The notes under the pieces are model-generated. The model saw nothing but the letters and a program-made list of their open reading frames with translations, searched no databases and had not been told where the DNA came from. Positions 57,560-64,000 of a stretch of 64,000 nucleotides of DNA are shown in pieces. Source of the DNA: Nocardioides sp. zg-1230 (GTDB lineage: Bacteria; Actinomycetota; Actinomycetes; Propionibacteriales; Nocardioidaceae); NCBI RefSeq assembly GCF_013155335.1, contig NZ_JABJQZ010000008.1:372001-436000 (forward strand). Reading direction: 5' to 3'. The translations under genes were made by a program, and so were the position numbers. Position 1 is the first letter of the stretch, and the number at the start of each line of letters is the position of its first letter.

Positions 57560-58876
57560 TCAGCGGCGGACCCTGCGCGACCGCTTGGTCGTGACGGTCA
57601 GCGGCTCGTAGCCGGGCGCCGACGCCTTCACCACGACCCGCAGCCGCTTGCCGACCTGCTTCCTCGTGAGCTTGAGGCGCTGGTGGGTGGCTCCCTTGAC
57701 GGGCTTGCCGGCGGCGAACCAACGGAACTTCAGCCGCTTGGGGTAGGGCGTCCACTCACCGACCGTCACCCGCACGATCCGGCCCACGCGCAGCGTGCCC
57801 TTGATGCGGGGCAGGCGCTCGTTGACGACGGCCGGCACCGGTGCGGCAGCCACCGGACCGGTCGGCGCCGACCAGGCGGCCGCCGGGGTCCAGCCCGCGC
57901 CGCGGGTGCCGGTGGCCTCCACGCGGATCGTCCTGCCGACGTCGGCCGCGGTGGGGACGTACGTCGTCCCGCGCGGGTCGTCGCCGGGGGACGTGTCGTC
58001 GCCGACGACCCAGCGGTAGGTCACGGTCGTGTCGCTCGGCTGCCAGCCGGAGGACACCGTCAGCGTCTGGCCGACCTGGGCGGTGCCGGTGATCGTGGGG
58101 GCCGTGACGTTGGTGACGATGCCGCCCATCACGGCGTCGATGCCGGTGAGGTCGCTGCCGCTCGCGACGACGAGCGGGGTGGAGCTGGTGATGTCGGGTC
58201 GGTCGTTCCACGCCTCGGTCGCACCCGTCACGAGGTCGCGGAACTGGATGCCGTACGTCGCCGCCCGCACGCCGGGGATCGAGTAGCGACCATCCGCGTC
58301 GGTGGAGAACGTGCCGGCGCGGGCCCACGCACGGTCGGCGTACTGCCAGAAGAGCGACACCTCACCGGACGAGACGGGAGTCCCGTTCGGCCTGGTCAGC
58401 CGGCCGGAGATCGAGCCGCCGACCTCGAGGGAGGCGTCGATGTCTTCCGTGGTGGCGCCGTCGGCCACGGGCACCCACTGCGCGAACGGTCCGGCGCCGA
58501 CCGTGGCGGCGATCGAGTCGTCGTAGTACTCCGTCGCCCACTCGCCGTCGGGGTCGCTGAACTGGACCCGGTAGTAGGGGTCGGCCTCGATGCCCTCGAC
58601 CAGGTAATCGCCGGTCACGGCGTCCGTCACGCCCTCCGCCACGACCACGTCGCCGACGAAGGGGTCGAGGTCGTAGACCCTGACCGTGATGCCGCCCAGC
58701 GGCGCCCCGGAGTCGTCGGTCACCGTGCCGGCGATGCTGCCCGGCGCCGCCGCCGAGGCTGTCGGGACGGGTGCGGCGACGCCGAGCGTGAGCGCGGCGC
58801 CCGCCACGAGCGCCGTCAGGCGGCCCCGTCGGCTTGATGGTCGGTCATGGCTGGTCGTGCGGGTCCCCGTGGTCAT
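57560..58876 (-). CDS. Secreted multi-domain Ig-like/carboxypeptidase-regulatory protein
   Basis: This 438-residue protein has a signal peptide (RRGRLTALVAGAALTLGVAA, cleavage near ASAAA). Two carboxypeptidase-regulatory-like domains follow (GSIAGTVTDDSGAPLGGITV, GGSISGRLTRPNGTPVSSGE), each with the GRYSI or GDYLV strand. Then come an Ig-like segment (TITGTAQVGQTLTVSSG) and a last domain (RIKGTLRVGRIVRVTVGEW) with a very basic end. The layout suits an extracellular adhesin-like or structural protein. TAGCAT at 58884-58889 ends seven bases before the ATG at 58876. Confidence 0.78.
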   Translation of the reverse strand: MTTGTRTTSHDRPSSRRGRLTALVAGAALTLGVAAPVPTASAAAPGSIAGTVTDDSGAPLGGITVRVYDLDPFVGDVVVAEGVTDAVTGDYLVEGIEADPYYRVQFSDPDGEWATEYYDDSIAATVGAGPFAQWVPVADGATTEDIDASLEVGGSISGRLTRPNGTPVSSGEVSLFWQYADRAWARAGTFSTDADGRYSIPGVRAATYGIQFRDLVTGATEAWNDRPDITSSTPLVVASGSDLTGIDAVMGGIVTNVTAPTITGTAQVGQTLTVSSGWQPSDTTVTYRWVVGDDTSPGDDPRGTTYVPTAADVGRTIRVEATGTRGAGWTPAAAWSAPTGPVAAAPVPAVVNERLPRIKGTLRVGRIVRVTVGEWTPYPKRLKFRWFAAGKPVKGATHQRLKLTRKQVGKRLRVVVKASAPGYEPLTVTTKRSRRVRR

Positions 58877-58883
58877 GGCTCGG

Positions 58884-58889
58884 ATGCTA
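58884..58889 (-). promoter_or_regulatory. -10 hexamer TAGCAT of the secreted Ig-like gene
   Basis: On the minus strand TAGCAT ends seven bases before the ATG at 58876. Confidence 0.4.
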
Positions 58890-58960
58890 GATCGCTCCCG
58901 CGCATGACGGCCACGGTGACGCGCAGATCGTTGGGGACCCGTGACGGACATCGGTGAACA

Positions 58961-58983
58961 CCGGCTCGCCCAGGGCGAGCCGG
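58961..58983 (-). terminator. Terminator of the Tad pilus operon
   Basis: CCGGCTCGCC at 58961-58970 pairs perfectly with GGCGAGCCGG at 58974-58983 around three bases, 10 bases after the stop of the last Tad gene. Confidence 0.65.
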
Positions 58984-58993
58984 GACTCCCCAC

Positions 58994-59437
58994 TCAGTCG
59001 CCGGGCACCACCGTCACGGCTGCGGTGCTGGTGGCCGCGACCGTCGGGCTGCGTGGCGAGCCCGGGATCGTGAGGGGCAGGTCGAGCGGGGCGCTCAGCC
59101 GGACCGTGACGGAGCGGCCGACCGGGTCGACACGTACGCCGACGTCGATGCCGGGGTACGTCGCCCCCGCGTCGGCGCGGGCGAGGTAGTCGCGCACCGC
59201 GGCCTCGACCGCGCCCTCCTGCTGGGTGAGACGCTCGCCGTCGAGGCCCTGCGCGTAGATGCCGGTCGAGCCGAGGTCGGCGCCGTAGAGGGCAGCGCCG
59301 TCGGCGAGGTTGTCGAGGCCCTGCCGCTGGAGGTAGGCCGCGGACGCGTCGACGACCACGACGATCGCCATGAGCAGGATGCTCGCGAACCCGATGATCA
59401 GCAGCGTGACCTGGCCCTGGTCGTCGCGGCGCCTCAC
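58994..59437 (-). CDS. TadG-like pilus-assembly protein
   Basis: The 147-residue protein opens DDQGQVTLLIIGFASILLMA, the short prepilin-like hydrophobic helix of PF13400 TadE/TadG-like proteins, then VVVDASAAYLQRQGLDNLADG and a beta-rich C-terminus. It should sit in the membrane as a minor pseudopilin of the Tad machine. GTG at 59437 overlaps the previous stop by four bases (GTGA). Confidence 0.88.
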   Translation of the reverse strand: MRRRDDQGQVTLLIIGFASILLMAIVVVVDASAAYLQRQGLDNLADGAALYGADLGSTGIYAQGLDGERLTQQEGAVEAAVRDYLARADAGATYPGIDVGVRVDPVGRSVTVRLSAPLDLPLTIPGSPRSPTVAATSTAAVTVVPGD

Positions 59438-59922
59438 CGCCCGCCGTCCTCGTCCGACCCGCCGTCGGCCCCGCTCTCGACGTACTGACCGATCGGCACC
59501 GTGTGCGTCGCGTCGAGCGAGAAGCTCGCCGCCTCCCTGCCGAGGATGGCCGGGGCGAACGGCAGGTCCACGCCGGAGTCGACACGGACGGTGATGACCG
59601 AGGTGCCGACGTGGCAGTTGCCGGCGGGGGCGTCGCACGTGACCGTGACCTTGGCCCGCTGCCCGGGCGTGCCCTGGTCGGCGAGGACCTGGCGTACGAC
59701 GGCCTCGGCGCGCGCCGCGCCGGTCGCGTCGTCGGGCGCGAGGGCGTAGGCGCGCCCGGCCGCCCGGGCTGCAGCGCTCGTCGCGAACGCACCCTGCTGC
59801 ACCTCGAAGACCGAGATCACGATCCAGACGAGCGGGACCAGCAGGATGATCGCGAGCCAGCTGAACTCGACGAGGGCCGAGCCGCGCTCGTCGCGTCGTC
59901 GGACCAGAGGCTGTCCGCTCAC
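59434..59922 (-). CDS. TadE-family pilus-assembly protein
   Basis: This 162-residue protein shows DERGSALVEFSWLAIILLVP near residue 11, the TadE prepilin-like motif (RGSALVEF) followed by one membrane helix. A variable extracellular part with one cysteine pair follows (VTCDAPAGNCHVG). It should be a minor pseudopilin. Both ends overlap neighbouring genes by four bases. Confidence 0.9.
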   Translation of the reverse strand: MSGQPLVRRRDERGSALVEFSWLAIILLVPLVWIVISVFEVQQGAFATSAAARAAGRAYALAPDDATGAARAEAVVRQVLADQGTPGQRAKVTVTCDAPAGNCHVGTSVITVRVDSGVDLPFAPAILGREAASFSLDATHTVPIGQYVESGADGGSDEDGGR

Positions 59923-60314
59923 GGCGGCGCCACCTCCGCGACGGCATGGCCGGACACCCGGACCGGCACGCCCGCTCCGCCGAACCCGAGCAGGCCCACG
60001 TCAGCGGTGACGACTGCCTCGTAGCCCGGCGTCCCACCGACGAGGGCCGGGCGCACGCTCACCGACCGGATGAAGTCGGCCGAGAGCGCACCGCTCACCA
60101 GCTCCTGCACCTTCGCCTGACCGGCGGGCGCCGACGAGCCGGCGACCGCCGCATGACGTGCGCCCTCGGCTGCGGCTGAGGCGAGGGTGTTGCGCACGTG
60201 GAGGACCAGCGCGAGCTGGAGGATGCCGATGACCAGCGGGAGCAGGACGAGCAGCACGAGGACGAAGTCGACGACGGCTGCCCCGCGCTCGCTGCTGCGG
60301 GCGCGGCGAGGCAT
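59919..60314 (-). CDS. TadE-like pilus-assembly protein
   Basis: The 131-residue protein has SSERGAAVVDFVLVLLVLLP near the N-terminus, the same RGAAVVDF prepilin-type motif and single helix, then ALVLHVRNTLASAAAEGARHA, typical of TadE. The rest is beta-rich. Together with the two downstream proteins it probably primes the Tad filament. It follows the small pilin-like gene by six bases. Confidence 0.9.
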   Translation of the reverse strand: MPRRARSSERGAAVVDFVLVLLVLLPLVIGILQLALVLHVRNTLASAAAEGARHAAVAGSSAPAGQAKVQELVSGALSADFIRSVSVRPALVGGTPGYEAVVTADVGLLGFGGAGVPVRVSGHAVAEVAPP

Positions 60315-60320
60315 GTCGGC

Positions 60321-60503
60321 CTAGCCGCCGACCATCGCGAAGGCCCGCGAGAGCAGCGCCCGCAGCTCGTCGCTGACGAACGGCGTGAGCGCGGCGACCA
60401 CGATGGCGGTCATCAGCGTGACCATCACCCAGCCGGGCACGTCGCCGCGCTCGTCGCGCGGACGTGTCAGCAGCAGGAGGAGTCCCGAGATGGACGGATG
60501 CAT
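60321..60503 (-). CDS. Small single-helix protein, candidate Flp pilin
   Basis: This 60-residue protein has one hydrophobic helix (GWVMVTLMTAIVVAALTPFV) behind a DERGD motif that matches the position of the TadE motifs, and a short amphipathic end. Flp-type pilins are this small and are encoded inside tad loci. Its place between tadC and the tadE genes supports a pilin, although the usual Glu or Tyr after the cleavage site is not obvious. Confidence 0.65.
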   Translation of the reverse strand: MHPSISGLLLLLTRPRDERGDVPGWVMVTLMTAIVVAALTPFVSDELRALLSRAFAMVGG

Positions 60504-60534
60504 GGCGTGTCCTTTCGTTGGAGGCTCGGAGGCG

Positions 60535-61476
60535 TCACGGGGTGGTGAGGCGCAGGCCCAGCACCCCGGGATAGAAGGCGAACAGGATGGTCACCGGCAG
60601 CACGAAGAACACGACGGGCGCCATCATCGCGATCTCCTTGCGGGCGGCGGTCTCGATGAGCAGGCGCCGGCCGGCCTCGCGCACGTCGGCGGCCTGCGCG
60701 TGCAGGACGTCGGCCAGCGGCGTGCCGCGCTCCATGGCGACCGTGATGCCGGTGGCGAACCTGGCCACGATCGGCAGGCCGGTGGAGCGGGCGAGCGACT
60801 CGAACGCCGCCCCGACCGGCTCGCCGGTGCGGATCCGGGCGAGCACCTGGGCGAGGTCATCGGACAGCGCGCCGTTGCTGCGGCGTACGACGCGGTCGAG
60901 CGCCGAGACCGGGCTCTCGCCTGCGGCGACCGACAGCGCCAGCAGCTCGGCGACGGTGGGGAACTCGACGAGGACCTGGCGCTCGCGGTCCTTCACCTGC
61001 GTGCTGAGCCGGTTGTCGCGGAGGAAGACCCCGCACACGAAGCCCAGCAGGCAGAACACGACGCCCGAGCCGACGCTCCCGACACCGCCCAGCGCCCGCA
61101 GCAGGACGACGGCGGCTGCGGCCGCGAAGCCGACCAGCCCCCAGACGACCTGCTCGATGCGGAAGTCCTGGATGGTGCGGTCGAGACCTGCGCGCTGGAG
61201 CCGGCGACGCACCGACGTGCTCCCGCCGAGCACCCGCTCGACCAGGTCGGCAGCCTGGCGCAGCAGCGGTCCGAAGATCCCCGCTGCCGCAGACGTCGGC
61301 GCGGCAGCGACGGGTCGCAGCGGAGAGGTCTCGTCCACGCGGGGCACGTCGCGCAGGTAGGGCAGGACGCGGACCGACAGCTGCGGCCGGCGCAGCACCG
61401 CGATCCGAGACCCGACGAGGAGCAGCCCGGCACCGGCCACGGCACCCAGCAGGGCACCCCACAGCGCGGTGCTCAC
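60535..61476 (-). CDS. tadC: TadC-like type II secretion F-family protein
   Basis: The 313-residue membrane protein has the GspF/T2SSF domain: LVEFPTVAELLALSVAAGES, RRSNGALSDDLAQVLARIRTGEPV, and C-terminal helices ending VTILFAFYPGVLGLRL. TadB and TadC form the inner-membrane platform driven by TadA. GTG at 61476 overlaps the tadB stop by four bases. Confidence 0.9.
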   Translation of the reverse strand: MSTALWGALLGAVAGAGLLLVGSRIAVLRRPQLSVRVLPYLRDVPRVDETSPLRPVAAAPTSAAAGIFGPLLRQAADLVERVLGGSTSVRRRLQRAGLDRTIQDFRIEQVVWGLVGFAAAAAVVLLRALGGVGSVGSGVVFCLLGFVCGVFLRDNRLSTQVKDRERQVLVEFPTVAELLALSVAAGESPVSALDRVVRRSNGALSDDLAQVLARIRTGEPVGAAFESLARSTGLPIVARFATGITVAMERGTPLADVLHAQAADVREAGRRLLIETAARKEIAMMAPVVFFVLPVTILFAFYPGVLGLRLTTP

Positions 61477-62327
61477 GACAGGATCCGCTTCTCGGTCGGC
61501 AGCCGGCCGATGCGCATCATCGAGACGTAGGCGAGCACGCAGACCCCGAACCCGATGCCCAGCACGAGGACGCCGCCGGGCGAGGCGTACTGCCGGATCG
61601 CGGTGGTCTGGAACGACATCAGCAGCAGCACGATCCACGGCGCAGCGACCGCCAGGCGGGCACCGTTGACGGTCCAGGCCTGGCGCGACTCGAGCTCGGA
61701 CCGGGTGCGCGCGTCGTCGCGCAGGAAGCCGGAGAGGTTGCGCAGCAGGCGGCCCAGGTCGCCGCCACCGACCTCGCGGGCGAGCCGGAGCCCCTCGATC
61801 ACCCGGTCGCCGACGGGGTCGGCCAGCCGGTCCTTGAGCCGGTCCAGGCACTCACCGAACCGGCCGGTGACCTGGTAGTCCAGCGCGAACTGGGCGAAGT
61901 CGGAGCGCAGCGCCTCCGGCCCGTTGTGTCCGAGCGCGGCGACGGCGTCGGGCAGGGAGAGGCCCGCACGAACCGCGCTGGCGAGGTTGTCGACCGCCTC
62001 GGGCCACACCTCGGCGAAGTCGCGCAGCCGGCGGGCGGCTCGTTGCCGGAGGACGGCGACCGGGAGGTAGGCGGCCATGGCGGCGAAGACGAACGCCACC
62101 GGGACGGTCCGCGACACGGCCTGGACGAGCGCGAAGGCGACGGCGAAGAGCACGGCGCACAGCGACAGCACGCTTGCCGGGGTGAGGTCGGCAAGTCCGG
62201 CCCGGCCGAGGAGGCGCCCCAGCGCCGTCGAGCTCGGGGGCGTGGACCTCGGGCGTCGCGGCAGGGCGAAGGCGGACCAGATCAGCAGCAGGCCGACGCC
62301 CACGCCGAGACCGACGAGCGCGCCCAT
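61473..62327 (-). CDS. tadB: TadB-like type II secretion F-family protein
   Basis: This 284-residue protein has membrane helices at both ends and the T2SSF domain between (DFAEVWPEAVDNLASAVRAGLS, GLRLAREVGGGDLGRLLRNL). It is the second platform protein of the Tad machine. Its ATG overlaps the tadA TGA by one base and its own stop overlaps tadC, so the genes are tightly coupled. Confidence 0.9.
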   Translation of the reverse strand: MGALVGLGVGVGLLLIWSAFALPRRPRSTPPSSTALGRLLGRAGLADLTPASVLSLCAVLFAVAFALVQAVSRTVPVAFVFAAMAAYLPVAVLRQRAARRLRDFAEVWPEAVDNLASAVRAGLSLPDAVAALGHNGPEALRSDFAQFALDYQVTGRFGECLDRLKDRLADPVGDRVIEGLRLAREVGGGDLGRLLRNLSGFLRDDARTRSELESRQAWTVNGARLAVAAPWIVLLLMSFQTTAIRQYASPGGVLVLGIGFGVCVLAYVSMMRIGRLPTEKRILS

Positions 62328-63595
62328 CAGCGACCGACCTCCTCGGACGCGAGCACCTCGTGGATGTCGATGCCGACCCGCTCGTAGCGCTCGACGCGCG
62401 CCGGCACTCCCCCGGTGCGCCGCAGCTCTCCGCGCTGCCGCACGAAGATCGGCTCGACCTCGATGACGTCGGCCTCCACCCGCCCCGGCACCGATACGAT
62501 CTCGTTGACACGACGCACGCCGTCGGCGCCGAGAACCAGGTGCACGACGAGGTCGATGCTGGTCGCCACCGTCGGCACCACGAAGCGGGCCGAGATGTTG
62601 TCGCCCGCGAGCAGCGGCAGGGTGCACATCTTGACCAGCGCCTCGCGTGCGCTGTTGGCATGGAGGGTGCACATGCCCGGCAGGCCGGAGTTAAGGGCGA
62701 GCAGCAGGTCGAGGCACTCGGCCGCCCGGACCTCGCCGACCAGGATGCGGCTCGGGCGCATGCGGAGCGCTTCCTTCACCAGGTCGCGCAGCACGATCTC
62801 GCCGGTCTGCTCGAGGCCGGCCTGCCGGGTCTGCATCGCGACCCAGTCGGGGTGGGAAAAGCGCAATTCGAAGACCTCCTCGGCGCTCACCACCCGCTCA
62901 CCCCCTGGCACCGCCGCGGCGAGGCAGTTGAGCATGGTGGTCTTGCCGGCCTGAGTGCCGCCCGCGACGAGGACGTTGAGTCCGGCCCGGACCGACGCCT
63001 CCAGGAAGCGGGCCGCCTGCGGCGTCAGGCTGCCCAGGGACACGAGGTCGGAGAGCCGGTGGGCGCGCAGCAGGAACTTGCGGATGTTGACCGCGGTGAA
63101 GCCGCGGGTGATCCCCTCGAGGACGACGTGGAGGCGGTGGCCCTCGGGAAGCATCGCGTCGACGAAGGGGGTCGAGATGTCGAGCCGGCGCCCGCTCGAC
63201 TTGAGCATCCGCTCGACGAGCTCGTTGACCTGCGCGGCGTCGAGGCGCAGGTTGGTCAGCTCGTGGCGGCCGCGGCGGGCGATGAAGACCCGGCTGGGGT
63301 CGTTGATCCAGATCTCCTCGACCTCCGGGTCGTCGAGGAAGGGCTGCAGCGGGCCGAAGCCCGACACCCGGGCCACCAGCTCGCCCACCATGGCGCTGTC
63401 GTCGGCGACCGGTGCCACCGCCCCGGTGAGGCTCAGGTCGTCGTGGTCACGCACCACGTCCTCGGCGATGCGACGCACGACCGCGGCCTCGCGCTGCGGG
63501 TCGACGCCCTCGCGCCGGACCCGCTCGCGTACCTGCAGGTCGAGACGCTCGACGAGGTCGTCGACGTGCGGTCGCGTGATGCGATCAACGGCCAT
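62327..63595 (-). CDS. tadA: TadA/CpaF secretion ATPase
   Basis: The 422-residue ATPase has Walker A VAGGTQAGKTTML, the Asp box, Walker B RILVGEVRAAECLDLLLALN and the His box GMCTLHANSAREAL. An N-terminal helical domain includes GFGPLQPFLDDPEVEEIWIN, typical of CpaF. It powers pilus assembly. The ATG at 63595 is preferred; a second ATG 30 bases upstream lies only four bases after a TAGCGT -10 box (63630-63635) and would fall at or before the transcription start. No tadZ or prepilin peptidase gene is in view. Confidence 0.94.
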   Translation of the reverse strand: MAVDRITRPHVDDLVERLDLQVRERVRREGVDPQREAAVVRRIAEDVVRDHDDLSLTGAVAPVADDSAMVGELVARVSGFGPLQPFLDDPEVEEIWINDPSRVFIARRGRHELTNLRLDAAQVNELVERMLKSSGRRLDISTPFVDAMLPEGHRLHVVLEGITRGFTAVNIRKFLLRAHRLSDLVSLGSLTPQAARFLEASVRAGLNVLVAGGTQAGKTTMLNCLAAAVPGGERVVSAEEVFELRFSHPDWVAMQTRQAGLEQTGEIVLRDLVKEALRMRPSRILVGEVRAAECLDLLLALNSGLPGMCTLHANSAREALVKMCTLPLLAGDNISARFVVPTVATSIDLVVHLVLGADGVRRVNEIVSVPGRVEADVIEVEPIFVRQRGELRRTGGVPARVERYERVGIDIHEVLASEEVGR

Positions 63596-63814
63596 TGCTG
63601 CCCTGCTTCCCGAGAGGTCCTGCATGGTCACGCTACCCACGCCTGACGCCGTCAAACAGTGGTCTGGACCGACCTGTGGACGACGGCCCGCGCCGGCGAG
63701 GCACCGCTGAGGCGACACCCGCCGGACGTCCGTCGGGCGACGGGACGTTCGGCTCTGGTGACCCCGGCGGTCGGGCAGAAGGGTGGAGGTAGACGACGAC
63801 TCGAGGTGGCACAC
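63596..63814. promoter_or_regulatory. Divergent promoter region, tadA and reductase
   Basis: These 219 bases hold a TAGCGT -10 candidate for tadA at 63630-63635 (minus strand). Nothing else specific was recognised; the right half should hold the promoter of the reductase. Confidence 0.4.
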
Positions 63815-64000
63815 GTGACCGCACTGCTGATGACCGGGTTCCCCGGCTTCCTGGGATCCGCCCTGCTCGGCCGGCTGCTGGCGCGGCGCCCGGGCACCAC
63901 CGCGATCTGCCTGGTGCAGCGGCGCCACCTGGTCGCCGCCCGGGAGCGGCTGGCCGAGATCGAGGTCGACGAACCGCACGTCGAGGGCCGCATCCGGCTG
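63815..64000 (+). CDS. NAD-dependent epimerase/reductase, extended SDR (partial, 3' end outside window)
   Basis: From GTG at 63815 the frame is open to the end, giving 62 residues. ALLMTGFPGFLGSALLGRLL is the TGxxGxxG dinucleotide-binding motif with Phe and Pro as in fatty-acyl or thioester reductases and related epimerases, followed by CLVQRRHLVAARERLAEIEV. It probably uses NAD(P)H on an acyl or sugar-nucleotide substrate, but too little is visible. It diverges from tadA. Confidence 0.75.
   Translation, partial: MTALLMTGFPGFLGSALLGRLLARRPGTTAICLVQRRHLVAARERLAEIEVDEPHVEGRIRL

Noticed and set aside
52947..57755. A 1602-codon open frame on the minus strand spanning treY and glgX
   Set aside because: Only the part from 55277 down has TreY sequence. 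The rest is an Arg/Pro-rich shadow frame inside glgX, which is read in another frame with all GH13 motifs.

Overview
The window is GC-rich, densely coded DNA with many GTG starts, one-to-four-base gene overlaps and very short intergenic gaps. This points to an actinobacterium. Gene content suggests the Nocardioidaceae, most likely Nocardioides or a relative: a Tad-type pilus locus, TreY/TreZ/GlgX, DUF3039 with a helicase, prfB-ftsE-ftsX-smpB, a split-free tmRNA with the tag ANTNRNDFALAA, and a c-di-AMP riboswitch in front of an NlpC/P60 hydrolase. The genus is inferred, not proven. No rRNA, tRNA, CRISPR array, prophage or insertion sequence was seen.

Layout. 1-7.6 kb: a partial methyltransferase, nicotinamidase, a DUF1697 protein, a polar amino-acid ABC importer, a lipoprotein, and the divergent lysG-lysE pair. 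7.6-18.7 kb: a DUF2975/XRE pair with its own operator, tyrosine catabolism (hpd with a divergent Lrp-type regulator), several one-gene regulators (HxlR, IclR, TetR), DUF3039 coupled to a helicase, YqgE, DUF3048, and the riboswitch-controlled NlpC/P60 enzyme. 18.7-29.2 kb: single housekeeping or accessory genes (FabG-like SDR, PAP2, HIT, thermonuclease, BtuF-like, TerD, a repeat protein with an RDD protein, PadR/PIG-L, DJ-1). 29.3-29.7 kb: ssrA. 29.8-40.3 kb: a CorC-type protein, then a long amino-sugar operon running leftward: ROK regulator, binding protein, two permeases, NagZ, ROK kinase, NagA, NagB. It reads as uptake and catabolism of GlcNAc-containing oligosaccharides from chitin or peptidoglycan.

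40.6-49.2 kb: the conserved prfB-ftsE-ftsX-(M23 hydrolase)-smpB cell-division and translation-rescue cluster. It is interrupted between prfB and ftsE by four translationally coupled genes: a WXG100-like small protein, a WXG-headed HExxH metallopeptidase, a small TPR-like protein and a beta-propeller lipoprotein. This is the best candidate in the window for a poorly described system, a type VII secretion-linked effector module. 49.3-51 kb: two paralogous secreted NPCBM-like proteins. 51.2-57.5 kb: glgX-treY-treZ, converting glycogen to trehalose. 57.6-58.9 kb: a secreted adhesin-like protein. 59-63.6 kb: a compact Tad pilus operon. The window ends in a partial NAD-dependent reductase.

Gene control. 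Many transcripts look leaderless: a TAGNNT or CATAGT -10 hexamer sits 6-8 bases before the start codon. Several regulators have clear inverted-repeat operators at their own divergent promoters. Two families of 50-bp hairpin repeats lie in the intergenic gaps near 8.6 kb and 40.4 kb.
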